From assembly GCA_001464495.1 (NCBI GenBank), contig LNDZ01000033.1:248001-312000 (forward strand): DNA of 64,000 bases. Direction: 5' to 3'. A program made the translations under genes and the position numbers. Positions 52,817-63,336 of the stretch are shown one piece after another (within the stretch, counting starts at the first letter, position 1; each line of letters begins with the position of its first letter). Below the pieces are notes generated by a model, which ran no database searches, was not told where the DNA came from, and saw only the letters and a list, made by a program, of their open reading frames with translations. This stretch comes from Betaproteobacteria bacterium Ga0074130. GTDB taxonomy: Bacteria; Pseudomonadota; Gammaproteobacteria; Burkholderiales; Rhodocyclaceae.

Positions 52817-54114
52817 TGTCGAATAAGCTCACGCTCAAGCAGCGTGTGACCTTTGCACTCGCGGCATTGGTGTCGCTTTTTGTGACATTGCAAGCGGGTC
52901 TTGCTTATTTGTCCATGCACGAGCAGGAGGACGATCTGGTCGATGAGTTGGTGCTGGCGGAAGCCCGTCGTATTGCAACCGACATTGATCAGGATGGCAG
53001 TATTGCTGTGGATCTATTGACCTTGAGCCCAAACTTTTCGGGTTGGTTGCAGCATCAGGATGGACGCATCACCCCAGGCCCTTTACCTGAGTACATGGAG
53101 GGCCTGAAGGCTGGCCCACACCGGTTGAGTGGCGAAATAGCCGAGCGCCACATCTTTGTTATGCCGACCGCGAAAGGCCGGCTCTATATGCAGTACGACG
53201 CTGAGCAGAACGAGGATAAGGTCCGTGAATTTGGCTACTATCTTTTCGTCCTGACCCTCTTGTGCATGGTTGTCTCCGTGGTTGCAGCAGACTACTTGGC
53301 CGGCATTGTGGTCGGCCCGATGGAGCGACTGACACGCTTGCTCGGTGTGTGGGCGCCGGGCGCTGCACCGCACGCTGCCGATAGCGGCGATGAGGAAACC
53401 CGCCTGCTCACAGCGTTTCGACGGGTGCAAGAACGTTTTGAGCAAGGTGTTGCGCATGAGCGAGAGTTTATTGCCAATGCTCGCCATGAGATTCGGACAC
53501 CATTGACAGCGTTGCGTACCGATCTCGAAATGCTCGCTCTGCAAGGCACTGAAGAACAAAAGGCGCGTTTGCAGCGAGCATTAGCCAGCGTGGATGCGAT
53601 TACGGGTTCTCTGGATGTGGCACACACGCTGTCGCACCAGCAGAGCGTGATCCCGCACGAGGTGGCGCTGGCTGACTGCATTGATATGGCTTACGCCAGC
53701 CTGGGTGACGATCTGCCGGTTCTCGGACTGAGTAACCAGGTGGATGAAGAGGTTCGTGTGATGGCAGATCGCCATTCGCTGCTGACCATCATGCGCAACT
53801 TGTTCCGTAATGCCGCTGAGCATGCTGCGGCAACGCAATGCACCGTGACATGGACGGACCGCGGTCTTGAGATTGCCGACAATGGTGTGGGCATTCCTGC
53901 CGCCGAATTGCCGCTGATGTTTGACCGCTATTACCGCGGTCGTCGCCTCGACGAACGCGAGGGCGTGCTTGAAGGCTGGGCTAAACCCGCCGAGGGTCGT
54001 GGCTTGGGCCTAGCGATTGCGCGACAGGTGGCTGACCTGAATGGATGGCAGCTGTCGGTGGAGTCGACCGTCGGTAGCGGCACCTGCTTTGTCCTGAGCC
54101 TGACACCCGCCTGA
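52807..54114 (+). CDS. Sensor histidine kinase
   Basis: A 435-residue inner-membrane kinase paired with the preceding regulator. Membrane segments near 15-36 and 143-170 enclose a periplasmic sensor of about 105 residues. The H-box is FIANARHEIRTPLTAL with His227, then N-box LRNLFRNAAEHAA, ADNGVGIP, FDRYYRG and GRGLGLAIARQ complete the ATPase. The sensor has several acidic residues (EQEDDLVDEL, QDEQ-like), compatible with cation or peptide sensing (inference). A second ATG overlapping the regulator stop (52816, TGATG) could be the true start. Confidence 0.9.
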   Translation: MRLMSNKLTLKQRVTFALAALVSLFVTLQAGLAYLSMHEQEDDLVDELVLAEARRIATDIDQDGSIAVDLLTLSPNFSGWLQHQDGRITPGPLPEYMEGLKAGPHRLSGEIAERHIFVMPTAKGRLYMQYDAEQNEDKVREFGYYLFVLTLLCMVVSVVAADYLAGIVVGPMERLTRLLGVWAPGAAPHAADSGDEETRLLTAFRRVQERFEQGVAHEREFIANARHEIRTPLTALRTDLEMLALQGTEEQKARLQRALASVDAITGSLDVAHTLSHQQSVIPHEVALADCIDMAYASLGDDLPVLGLSNQVDEEVRVMADRHSLLTIMRNLFRNAAEHAAATQCTVTWTDRGLEIADNGVGIPAAELPLMFDRYYRGRRLDEREGVLEGWAKPAEGRGLGLAIARQVADLNGWQLSVESTVGSGTCFVLSLTPA

Positions 54115-54119
54115 CGGCA

Positions 54120-54159
54120 CTTTCACGAAACTTTGACGCGGCTTCGACGCCGCTTTCAC
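54120..54159 (+). promoter_or_regulatory. Four 11-bp-phased repeats, candidate response-regulator site
   Basis: CTTTCAC, CTTTGAC, CTTCGAC and CTTTCAC begin at 54120, 54131, 54142 and 54153, exactly 11 bases apart, just after the kinase stop and about 40 bases before the PAP2 start. One-turn direct repeats are the usual binding layout of OmpR-family regulators. Confidence 0.65.
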
Positions 54160-54201
54160 ACCCCCCTCCGCACACTGGCGGCTGATCAATGAGGTCAGCC
54201 T

Positions 54202-54921
54202 ATGCCCAGCTCCGCTTCACCCATGGCAGTGTTCTGCCGCAATCATCTGCTCCTGATCCCCGGCGCGTTGGCGCTATTCGCGCTGTTCGCCCAGCATAGC
54301 GGGCTGGATCATGCACTGACCACTGCCTTGTATGACCCGGTCAGCGCGACCTTCCCTGCACGCACATCGATGTTGCTTGAGCTGTTTGGTCATCACTTTG
54401 CCAAGACTGCGGTGACGTTTCTTTGGGTAGCGCTCCTGGTTGTGGCGTGTAGCACTTTCTGGCTGCCGCACTTTCGCGATCGCGCGCAGGCCTTGTGGGC
54501 GGCTGTGCTTGGCATGGCGCTCGGCCCGATGATCGTGGTGGCGATGAAAGGGTTGAATTCACACCAATGCCCGTGGAATCTACGCGAGTTTGGCGGGGCG
54601 GCCGAACTGTCGAGTGACTGGTTTGTCGCTGCGGTGGATGCCGGTTACTGCTTTCCCGGCGGCCATGCTGCCAGCGGCTTCAGTCTGATCGCGCTGTTTT
54701 TCCTGCTGCGTGAAACGCAGTCCGCAAGTTGGACAACACGCATGCTGTGGCTGGCGATTACGGTGGGTACAACCTTCAGCCTCACTCGCATGGCGCAAGG
54801 CGCGCATTTTCTCAGCCACAACCTCTGGGCAGCCGCCATTTGCTGGTGGATTGCAGCGCTCTTCTTTGTCCCGCTACAACGTCGTGCACAGGTACTTCGT
54901 CATTGTGAGGTGGCTGCATGA
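54202..54921 (+). CDS. PAP2-family membrane phosphatase
   Basis: A 239-residue inner-membrane phosphatase with about six membrane segments. The three PAP2 motifs are recognisable but variant: MKGLNSHQCPW in place of KxxxxxxRP, PGGHAASGFS for PSGH, and TRMAQGAHFLSHNLW for SRxxxxxHxxxD. Members beside eptA act on lipid A or undecaprenyl phosphates. GAGG lies 5 bases before the ATG. It overlaps eptA by ATGA. Confidence 0.87.
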   Translation: MPSSASPMAVFCRNHLLLIPGALALFALFAQHSGLDHALTTALYDPVSATFPARTSMLLELFGHHFAKTAVTFLWVALLVVACSTFWLPHFRDRAQALWAAVLGMALGPMIVVAMKGLNSHQCPWNLREFGGAAELSSDWFVAAVDAGYCFPGGHAASGFSLIALFFLLRETQSASWTTRMLWLAITVGTTFSLTRMAQGAHFLSHNLWAAAICWWIAALFFVPLQRRAQVLRHCEVAA

Positions 54922-56648
54922 ATACGCATGATGCCGTGTTGAATGCGCAGCCAGTAATGACATGGCGTGCGCGCTTTGAACGTTTCACCCCGCATACCGA
55001 AACCTTGCTATTACTGGCAGTGGTATTCATCCTGCTGGTCGCGAATGGCCCATTCTGGAGCGCCCTGCTGAGCGATCGCTCTTTCGCTGAGCTCGGCACG
55101 TGGCGATTTGCATTGTCCACCTTTGTGGCAATGGTGGCTTTCCACTATTTCATCATTGGGCTGTTTGCCAGCCGTCCGTTGATTCGTCCGCTATTAAGTG
55201 TGCTCATTTTTGTCAGCATGCTCACCGGGTACTACATGCGTCATTACGGCATCGTGATCGATCCGTCCATGCTGCGTAATGTCCTGCATACCGATATACG
55301 CGAGGCGAGCGAGCTGCTGAATGCCGATATGTTTGGCTACATGCTGCTGGCGATTCTGCCGGTGTCTGCCGTATGGCTGGTACGTCTGCGCACGCGTTCG
55401 CTGCGTAAGGCGCTGCTCGTGCGGAGCACCACGCTGGGCGTGGCGTTAGCGGTTGGTGTGCTGGCGCTGCTGCTGTCCTTTCAGGATCTGAGCTCGGCCA
55501 TGCGCGAGCACCGCGCCATTCGCTACCAACTGACACCGGGCAATGTGTTGTGGTCGGCAGGTCGTGTGGTGGCAGGTAACGCGCAAGTCGCGGCGAATCA
55601 ACGCGACCCTGCCGAGCCAGCCCATCGTATGCTGCTGGCGAGTAGTCAGCGTAAGCCGACTTTGCTGGTATTTGTGGTGGGCGAAACTGCGCGTGCGGCG
55701 AATTTTGGCCTGAATGGTTATTCACGTATGAACACGCCAGAGCTGGCTGGGTTGGATGTCATCAACTTCCCCAAGGTCACCTCCTGCGGTACATCCACCG
55801 AGGTGTCGGTGCCGTGCATGTTCTCGCCTTTTGGCCGCGCTGACTATGATGAACAACGCATTCGTAATCACGAGTCGCTGTTCCACCTGACCGAGCGCGC
55901 GGGTCTCAAGGTCAGTTGGCTCGACAATCAAAGTGGTTGCAAGGGCGTCTGCGACGGACTGGATTTTGTTGATCTCGGCCAAGAGAAGGTGGCCGGTTTG
56001 TGTGAGGGCGGCCACTGTCATGACGAAATTGTGGTGCAGGCATTGCAACGTACGGTGCAAGCGGATGAGAAGCAGGGCGCGCGTGACCGCGTCGTTGTAC
56101 TGCATCAGTTAGGCAACCACGGGCCAGCCTATTTCCGCCGTTACCCGGAGAGCTTCAAGCGCTACGGCCCAGCCTGCGAGAACAATGACCTTGGCACGTG
56201 CACGCAGCAGGAAGTGGTGAATGCCTACGATAATGCCGTGACCTACACCGATCACGTGCTGGCGCAGACGATTGCCTACCTCAAGACGCAGCAGGATCAC
56301 TATGACGTCGCCATGATCTATGTGTCGGATCACGGCGAGTCGCTGGGCGAGCATGGGCTGTATCTGCATGGCGTGCCGTATTCAATCGCCCCGCGCGAGC
56401 AAACCGAGGTGCCGATGGTGTGGTGGCTTCCTGAAGCATCGGCTCGAAATTTAAACGTCGATCTGAGCTGCCTGCGTGAGGAGGCCAAAAAGCCGGCGAG
56501 CCACGACAACCTGTTTTCGTCAGTGCTCGGCTTGCTGGGCGTCGATACGCCGCGCTATCGGCGGGACCGCGACCTCTTTAATCCATGCCGCCCACCGGAG
56601 GCGCGCGGCAATCGCCTCGTTAGTCAGGGCAGCCACGCACCAGCCTGA
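54918..56648 (+). CDS. eptA: Phosphoethanolamine-lipid A transferase EptA
   Basis: Adds phosphoethanolamine to lipid A, lowering negative charge and binding of cationic peptides; 576 residues. Five N-terminal membrane segments precede a periplasmic alkaline-phosphatase-like domain with the Thr nucleophile in VVGETARAANFGLNGYSR, zinc ligands in YVSDHGESLGEHGLYLHG, and paired cysteines (TSCGTSTEVSVPCMF, CKGVC). It forms one unit with the PAP2 gene and follows its own two-component system. Confidence 0.95.
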   Translation: MNTHDAVLNAQPVMTWRARFERFTPHTETLLLLAVVFILLVANGPFWSALLSDRSFAELGTWRFALSTFVAMVAFHYFIIGLFASRPLIRPLLSVLIFVSMLTGYYMRHYGIVIDPSMLRNVLHTDIREASELLNADMFGYMLLAILPVSAVWLVRLRTRSLRKALLVRSTTLGVALAVGVLALLLSFQDLSSAMREHRAIRYQLTPGNVLWSAGRVVAGNAQVAANQRDPAEPAHRMLLASSQRKPTLLVFVVGETARAANFGLNGYSRMNTPELAGLDVINFPKVTSCGTSTEVSVPCMFSPFGRADYDEQRIRNHESLFHLTERAGLKVSWLDNQSGCKGVCDGLDFVDLGQEKVAGLCEGGHCHDEIVVQALQRTVQADEKQGARDRVVVLHQLGNHGPAYFRRYPESFKRYGPACENNDLGTCTQQEVVNAYDNAVTYTDHVLAQTIAYLKTQQDHYDVAMIYVSDHGESLGEHGLYLHGVPYSIAPREQTEVPMVWWLPEASARNLNVDLSCLREEAKKPASHDNLFSSVLGLLGVDTPRYRRDRDLFNPCRPPEARGNRLVSQGSHAPA

Positions 56649-56658
56649 GCACCGAGAT

Positions 56659-56684
56659 CATGGGCCCGTTATACTGGGCCCATG
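56659..56684 (+). promoter_or_regulatory. Inverted repeat ending on the pteridine reductase start codon
   Basis: CATGGGCCC (56659-56667) and GGGCCCATG (56676-56684) are perfect arms around GTTATACT. The right arm contains the ATG. The loop's TATACT resembles a -10 hexamer placed so that transcription would begin at or near the ATG. Confidence 0.6.
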
Positions 56685-57431
56685 ACTGCTACTGCTCAAT
56701 CTCCTGTTGTTCTTGTCACTGGCGCTGCGCGACGCGTGGGTGCCGAAATCGCCCGCACCCTGCATGCTGCCGGCGCACAGTTGATGCTGCATTACCGCTA
56801 CTCGGCGGCTGAGGTGGAGGCACTTGCCGCCGCCTTGAATGCAGCGCGCCCTGGATCGGCCGCCATCACCCAAGCCGCGCTGGAAGACATCAGTGCGCTT
56901 GACCGCGTGGTGGCGGATACATTGGCGCACTTTGGTCGGCTCGACGGATTGGTGAACAATGCCTCCTCGTTTTTCCCTACGCCGATTGGCACCATCGACG
57001 AGGCGGCGTGGGACAACCTGATCGGCAGTAACCTCAAAGGCCCCCTGTTTCTGTCTCAGGCCGCCGCACCGCACCTTCAGGCGACCCGCGGCAGTATCGT
57101 CAATATCACCGATATCCATGCCGAACGGCCACTCAAGAGCTATCCCTTGTATTGCGCTGCCAAGGCTGGGTTGTTAGGGCTTACTCGCGCGTTAGCGATT
57201 GAGCTGGGGCCTGATGTGCGCGTGAATGCAGTGGCGCCGGGGCCGATCGATTGGCCTGAGGGTGAGATGTTTTCGCTCACTGAGCGGACCGCGATCATTG
57301 ACCACACGCTGCTTAAAAAGACCGGATCGCCTGCCGACATCGCGGGCGCGGTAAAATTCCTGCTTCTGGACGCCCCCTATGTGACCGGTCAGGTAATGAA
57401 TGTGGACGGGGGACGAACCGCACATCTCTAG
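56682..57431 (+). CDS. Pteridine reductase (SDR)
   Basis: A 249-residue short-chain dehydrogenase that reduces biopterin or dihydrofolate. The NADPH loop [15 protein letters not shown], with the double Arg, is the pteridine reductase mark (TGxxxRxG); the catalytic Tyr and Lys lie in [13 protein letters not shown], and [11 protein letters not shown] contains the active Asn region. No ribosome site is seen before the ATG, which lies within an inverted repeat; a leaderless mRNA is possible. It is followed closely by ttcA. Confidence 0.9.
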   Translation: MTATAQSPVVLVTGAARRVGAEIARTLHAAGAQLMLHYRYSAAEVEALAAALNAARPGSAAITQAALEDISALDRVVADTLAHFGRLDGLVNNASSFFPTPIGTIDEAAWDNLIGSNLKGPLFLSQAAAPHLQATRGSIVNITDIHAERPLKSYPLYCAAKAGLLGLTRALAIELGPDVRVNAVAPGPIDWPEGEMFSLTERTAIIDHTLLKKTGSPADIAGAVKFLLLDAPYVTGQVMNVDGGRTAHL

Positions 57432-57447
57432 CAAGACTGGATTCAGC

Positions 57448-58359
57448 ATGAGCATTACCCCCGCCGTCATCAACATTCCTGCCACTGCGCGCAGCGCCGA
57501 GCGCGCGCGTCTGGAAACCAACAAGCTGGCCAAGCGCCTGCGTCGTGATGTCGGTCAGGCCATCGGCGACTTCAACATGATCAGTAATGGCGACAAGGTC
57601 ATGGTCTGCCTGTCGGGCGGCAAGGATTCCTACGGCTTGCTCGATATCCTGCTGCATTTGCGCGCACATGCCCCGATTGAGTTCGACATCGTGGCGGTTA
57701 ATCTGGATCAGAAGCAGCCCGGCTTCCCGGCCGATGTGTTGCCTAATTATCTGGAAGCGCTGGGCGTGCCGTATCACATCGAAACCCAGGACACTTATTC
57801 CATCGTCAAGCGCGTCGTGCCAGAAGGCAAGACCACTTGCGGCCTGTGCTCGCGCCTGCGTCGCGGCATTCTGTATCGCGTGGCTGACGAGCTGGGGGCG
57901 ACCAAGATTGCGCTTGGCCACCACCGCGACGACATCCTGCAAACGCTGTTCCTCAACATGTTCTTCGGCTCCAAGCTCAAGGCCATGCCACCCAAACTGG
58001 TGTCGGACGACGGCAAGCACGTGGTGATTCGCCCGCTGGCTTATTGCCAAGAGGACGATCTGGCCGCTTGGGCGGAGCACAAACAGTTCCCTATCATCCC
58101 GTGCAACCTGTGTGGCAGTCAGGAAAACCTGCAGCGCCAGAACATCAAGGCCATGCTGCAAGACTGGGATAAGCGTTTCCCCGGCCGCATCAAGAACCTG
58201 TTCCGCTCACTCGGCAATATCGTGCCTTCGCACATGATGGATCGCGAGCTCTTCGATTTCGCCAACTTGGAGGCCACCGGGGTTGCCGATCCGGAAGGCG
58301 ACACCGCCTTCGATGCCCTTGAATTTCCTAAGGAAGCTGCTGCTGTCGAGTGGCTTTGA
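57448..58359 (+). CDS. ttcA: tRNA 2-thiocytidine synthetase TtcA
   Basis: Inserts sulphur at C32 of tRNA using ATP and a 4Fe-4S cluster; 303 residues. PP-loop [17 protein letters not shown], the cluster pair [10 protein letters not shown] and the later [13 protein letters not shown] are intact. The upstream extension into the pteridine reductase was rejected in favour of ATG at 57448 ([13 protein letters not shown]). Confidence 0.96.
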   Translation: MSITPAVINIPATARSAERARLETNKLAKRLRRDVGQAIGDFNMISNGDKVMVCLSGGKDSYGLLDILLHLRAHAPIEFDIVAVNLDQKQPGFPADVLPNYLEALGVPYHIETQDTYSIVKRVVPEGKTTCGLCSRLRRGILYRVADELGATKIALGHHRDDILQTLFLNMFFGSKLKAMPPKLVSDDGKHVVIRPLAYCQEDDLAAWAEHKQFPIIPCNLCGSQENLQRQNIKAMLQDWDKRFPGRIKNLFRSLGNIVPSHMMDRELFDFANLEATGVADPEGDTAFDALEFPKEAAAVEWL

Positions 58360-58418
58360 CAAGCCCCGCGGGGTACAATCAGTCCCCACCCAAGCCCCAC
58401 CCCGATTCGAGCCCTGCC

Positions 58419-58766
58419 GTGAGCGACATAACGCCCGCCCCTGTTGATAGCCTCAAGAACATCGCCACTGCCGGTTATGCCCTGCAGGCGGCCGGCTTCG
58501 TCACGGGCGGTCTGGGCAATCTGGTTGCCGTGGTGCTGGCCTACGTCAAGCGCGATGACGCGCGTGGCACAGCTTACGCCGAGCATCTGCGCTGGCAGAT
58601 CAACACCTTTTGGGGCACGCTGGTTGGTATGGTGCTGGGTTGGCTGACAATCATCGTGCTGATTGGCTTTGCCATTCTCTTTGTCACCACGATCTGGCTG
58701 ATCTACCGCATCGTCAAGGGCTGGCTGGCACTTCACGAGGGCAAGCCCCTGTACCTGAGTTCCTGA
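58419..58766 (+). CDS. DUF4870-like membrane protein
   Basis: About 115 residues with a GTG start giving VSDITPAPVDSLKN, followed by three hydrophobic segments (about 20-38, 63-85 and a re-entrant part ending IYRIVKGWLALHEGK). The ending IYRIVKGxLAL is characteristic of DUF4870-like proteins. A longer frame from 58350 would overlap ttcA and is less likely. Its stop shares a base with the next gene's ATG. Confidence 0.75.
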   Translation: MSDITPAPVDSLKNIATAGYALQAAGFVTGGLGNLVAVVLAYVKRDDARGTAYAEHLRWQINTFWGTLVGMVLGWLTIIVLIGFAILFVTTIWLIYRIVKGWLALHEGKPLYLSS

Positions 58767-59521
58767 TGCAAGCCCGGCAACTACCCGCACGCGCAGGCGC
58801 TGCTTGGCTCAAGGGCGCATATGCCCTGTACCGGCGCAATCCGCCCCTGCTGACCAGCACCACCATGATGTATCTGATGGTGGTGGTTGGCCTCAACTTT
58901 CTGCCGCTGATCGGTGCCTTCATCGTGCCGCTGCTGCTGCCGACGCTCAACCTCATTATCGCTAACACCTGCCGCGTGATTGCCACCAGCAATGTGCCGA
59001 ATGGTGAGGCCATCTTTGCGCATGTCCGCGAACAGCGCCCTCAGCTGATCCGCCTCGGCGCCATGCAGCTGGGCGCCTCGGTACTGCTGTTATTGCTCAG
59101 CATGTTGCTGGAAGGCGGGACCTTGCCGTTGCCAGACGCCGACAAGCCAGACGTCGAAGGGTTTATTGGCATGCTGCTGCGCTTGGCAATTCTTGCTGTG
59201 CCCATGCTGCTGGCCTTCTGGTTCGCGCCGCTGCTGACGGGCTGGGATGGTGTGTCTGCGGGTAAGTCTTTGTTCTTCAGCTTTATCGCCAGCTGGCGCA
59301 ATCTGCGCGCCTTCTTTGTGTATGTCATGTGCATCGGTGTCGTGGCAGTGTTCCTGCCTGGCCTGCTGATGGCACTGGTAATGATGGTGGCCCCTGATTT
59401 ATTGGGCACCGTGTCCTTTGTGCTGCGTACGCTGCTCATCGTGATCCTGACCCCGATTCTGATGGCCAGTGCCTACGTCAGCTATCAGGACGTCTTTCAT
59501 ATTTCGGAACAGGTTGCATGA
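58766..59521 (+). CDS. BPSS1780-family membrane protein
   Basis: A 251-residue integral membrane protein with six predicted segments. QARQLPARAGAAWLKGAYALYRRNPPLL and the following region match the BPSS1780 family of Betaproteobacteria, of unknown function. The start codon shares its A with the TGA of the preceding gene (TGATG), and its own stop overlaps nadD by ATGA, so the three are translated in series. Earlier in-frame codons overlap the preceding gene and are rejected. Confidence 0.8.
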   Translation: MQARQLPARAGAAWLKGAYALYRRNPPLLTSTTMMYLMVVVGLNFLPLIGAFIVPLLLPTLNLIIANTCRVIATSNVPNGEAIFAHVREQRPQLIRLGAMQLGASVLLLLLSMLLEGGTLPLPDADKPDVEGFIGMLLRLAILAVPMLLAFWFAPLLTGWDGVSAGKSLFFSFIASWRNLRAFFVYVMCIGVVAVFLPGLLMALVMMVAPDLLGTVSFVLRTLLIVILTPILMASAYVSYQDVFHISEQVA

Positions 59522-60171
59522 GCGATCCCATCGGGATTTTTGGCGGGACCTTTGATCCGGTGCATTTTGGTCATTTGCGACTTGCTGAAGAAGCATGCGA
59601 GCGACTCGGCCTCGCCGGTGTGATCTGGAGCCCTGCGGGGGTACCCAAGCATCGCAACACACCGCAGACCGATGTGAAGCATCGTCTCGCCATGGTGGAA
59701 CTGGCGATTGCCGACAACGATGATTTCCGTTTGGATAAGTTCGAAGCCGAGTCAGCTGCACCGAGCTATACCGTCAACCTGCTTGAGCATCTGCGAGCCG
59801 AGTATGAGGACACCCCGCTGGTGCTGTTGCTCGGTGCCGATGCCTTTCTCGGGTTGCCGAGCTGGCATCGCTGGGAAGAGCTGTTCGAGCTGGCGCATAT
59901 CGCCGTCTTCACCCGTCCTGGCCATGAGCTGACCATCGACGGCATGTCGCCCTTGCTGGCTAAGCACTTTGCCAAGCGTGCGGCGGTTGATGCGTCGCGG
60001 CTGGCGGGCGAGACGGAAGGCGTGGTACTACCTTCACTGCTGACCCCGCTGGATATTTCCGCTACCGAGATTCGCAAGCAACTGGCCCATGGCGGTAGCC
60101 CGCGCTATTTGCTGCCGGAAGCCGTTCTCGACTATATTCAAACCAACAATCTGTACCGCAGCGCCAACTAG
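59518..60171 (+). CDS. nadD: Nicotinate-nucleotide adenylyltransferase NadD
   Basis: Converts nicotinate mononucleotide to NaAD in NAD synthesis; 217 residues. GGTFDPVHFGHLRLAEEA holds the GxFxPxHxGH nucleotidyltransferase motif and ISATEIRKQLAHG the ISxTxxR motif. It begins the nadD-rsfS-rlmH block conserved in proteobacteria. Confidence 0.97.
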   Translation: MSDPIGIFGGTFDPVHFGHLRLAEEACERLGLAGVIWSPAGVPKHRNTPQTDVKHRLAMVELAIADNDDFRLDKFEAESAAPSYTVNLLEHLRAEYEDTPLVLLLGADAFLGLPSWHRWEELFELAHIAVFTRPGHELTIDGMSPLLAKHFAKRAAVDASRLAGETEGVVLPSLLTPLDISATEIRKQLAHGGSPRYLLPEAVLDYIQTNNLYRSAN

Positions 60172-60240
60172 CGCAGGTTTAGCCGCTGTATCTGCCCCAC
60201 ATATGGGGACCCACTATTTTGGACACCGAAAAGACCCCGC

Positions 60241-60600
60241 ATGGACGTTAAAAAGCTGCAGAAAATCGCTGTTGAGGCCCTCGAAGATATCAAGGGTCGT
60301 GACATCGAAGTCATCAACACCACCAAGCTCACTGCCATGTTCGACAGCATCATTGTCGCCAGCGGTGATTCCAACCGTCAGGTCAAGTCGCTGGCGCGTA
60401 GCGTGCACGACAAGGTCAAAGAAGCCGGTGGCGAAGTCATCAGCATCGAAGGCGAAGACAGCGGTGAATGGGTACTGGTCGATCTGGGGGCCATCGTGGT
60501 GCACATCATGCAGCCAGCAGTTCGCGCGTATTACAACCTTGAAGAGTTGTGGCAGACCCAGCCTAAGCGCACCAAGGCCGCTGCAGAAAACAACGACTGA
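60241..60600 (+). CDS. rsfS: Ribosome silencing factor RsfS
   Basis: A 119-residue protein that binds L14 of the 50S subunit and blocks subunit joining when nutrients are poor. The core FDSIIVASGDSNRQVKSLAR and GEDSGEWVLVDLGAIVVHIM are family signatures. The C-terminal tail (QPKRTKAAAENND) is variable. It lies 69 bases after nadD and 15 bases before rlmH. Confidence 0.96.
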   Translation: MDVKKLQKIAVEALEDIKGRDIEVINTTKLTAMFDSIIVASGDSNRQVKSLARSVHDKVKEAGGEVISIEGEDSGEWVLVDLGAIVVHIMQPAVRAYYNLEELWQTQPKRTKAAAENND

Positions 60601-60615
60601 CTTTCCTCACGGCGT

Positions 60616-61086
60616 ATGAAGCTGATCCTCATCGCCGTCGGCACTCGCATGCCGGCCTGGGTTGAAACAGCCTACGCCGACTTTGCCAAGCGCATGCCGC
60701 GTGAGTCCCCCCTCGAACTGCGCGAGATCAAAGCAGAACCTCGTACTACCGGCAAAACCACCGAAGCCATGATGGCCGCTGAGGCTGCGCGTATTCGTGC
60801 CGCCTTGCCGACACGTTGCCGCCGCATCATTCTCGATGAGCGCGGCACCGAGGCCACCACCAAGCTGTGGGCACAGAAACTTGGCGAGTGGATGAGTCGT
60901 GGTGAGGATGTTGCCTTCATTATTGGCGGCCCAGATGGGCTTGATCCGACGCTACGTGCCGAGGCAGACGAGCGCTACCGTATCTCCGGCCTGACCCTGC
61001 CGCACGCCATGGTTCGCGTGATGCTGGCTGAAGCGTTGTATCGTGCGGTGAGCCTGCACAAAGGGCACCCCTATCATCGCGAGTAG
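60616..61086 (+). CDS. rlmH: 23S rRNA pseudouridine1915 N3-methyltransferase RlmH
   Basis: A 156-residue SPOUT methyltransferase acting on pseudouridine 1915. The knot region [14 protein letters not shown] and the C-terminus [19 protein letters not shown] ... HKGHPYHRE are unmistakable; length equals E. coli (155). Third gene of the nadD-rsfS-rlmH group. Confidence 0.97.
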   Translation: MKLILIAVGTRMPAWVETAYADFAKRMPRESPLELREIKAEPRTTGKTTEAMMAAEAARIRAALPTRCRRIILDERGTEATTKLWAQKLGEWMSRGEDVAFIIGGPDGLDPTLRAEADERYRISGLTLPHAMVRVMLAEALYRAVSLHKGHPYHRE

Positions 61087-61132
61087 TGTGGTTTGGCACT
61101 TTGCCTGTGCAAGGTTAATATCTGACTGACGT

Positions 61133-61147
61133 GCCCGCTTCGCGGGC
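61133..61147. repeat. Short hairpin upstream of maf
   Basis: GCCCGC and GCGGGC around TTC, 30 bases before the maf GTG. No T-run follows, so it is not a typical terminator of rlmH. Confidence 0.4.
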
Positions 61148-61176
61148 CAGACTGAACACTAGCCAAAGAATTTCTC

Positions 61177-61785
61177 GTGGAACCGCGAATCTATCTTGCC
61201 TCCCGCAGCCCGCGTCGGCGTGAATTGCTCACGCAGATCGGCGTGCCCTTTAATCTGCTCCTGTTTCGCACTGCGCCGCGCTTTGACGAGGCGGTCGATG
61301 AGTCGCCGCTACCGAATGAAAAGGTCGAAGACTATGTCGTGCGCGTGGCGCGTGCTAAGGCAGAGTTTGGACAGTCACTTGTGGTGTCACGTCATCTACG
61401 TCCAGCGCCTGTGTTGGCAGCTGATACGACTGTTGAGCTGGATGGTCGTATCTACGGTAAGCCTCTTGATGCTGCCGATGCAGAGAAAACCTTGCGCGCA
61501 TTTTCCGGCCGCTCACATCGCGTCCTTACCACCGTAGCGATTGCTTGGAATGGTCGCGTGGAGCACCGGCTGAACATTAACGAGGTGCGCTTCCGCGAGC
61601 TCACTGATGCCGAGATCAAGCACTACGTGCATAGCGGAGAGCCGATGGACAAGGCCGGCGCATATGGCATTCAGGGTTTTGCAGCGATGTTCGTGGCCGA
61701 AATGCGTGGCGAGCACTCAGGCATTGTCGGTCTGCCCTTATGCGAGACCACAATGCTGTTGCGTGATATTGGCTACCCAATCTGA
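61177..61785 (+). CDS. maf: Maf family nucleotide pyrophosphatase
   Basis: A 202-residue house-cleaning nucleotide pyrophosphatase. ASRSPRRRELLTQIG and LAADTTVELDGRIYGKP are the Maf signature, and HSGEPMDKAGAYGIQGFAA holds the conserved Lys/Gly loop. The RRREL and GIQG features suit the dTTP/UTP (YhdE) branch. The start is GTG. It lies between rlmH and rng. Confidence 0.93.
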   Translation: MEPRIYLASRSPRRRELLTQIGVPFNLLLFRTAPRFDEAVDESPLPNEKVEDYVVRVARAKAEFGQSLVVSRHLRPAPVLAADTTVELDGRIYGKPLDAADAEKTLRAFSGRSHRVLTTVAIAWNGRVEHRLNINEVRFRELTDAEIKHYVHSGEPMDKAGAYGIQGFAAMFVAEMRGEHSGIVGLPLCETTMLLRDIGYPI

Positions 61786-61847
61786 TATGAAGATGGCGAC
61801 CGTCACATCGGTCGCGCACAAAATAATAGGCACAGGGCACAAGCGGC

Positions 61848-63299
<1,452 letters not shown>

Positions 63300-63336
63300 T
63301 GCCTACTTTGATGGCCGATGGCGGCCAGGAAATGCG

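Noticed and set aside
57313..58161. Long open frame (282 codons) opposite ttcA and the pteridine reductase end
   Set aside because: The TtcA frame has all catalytic motifs; the opposite frame has none and spans two genes.
60195..60208. CCCCA/TGGGG hairpin upstream of rsfS
   Set aside because: A 5-bp stem is easily expected by chance and nothing around it supports a function.
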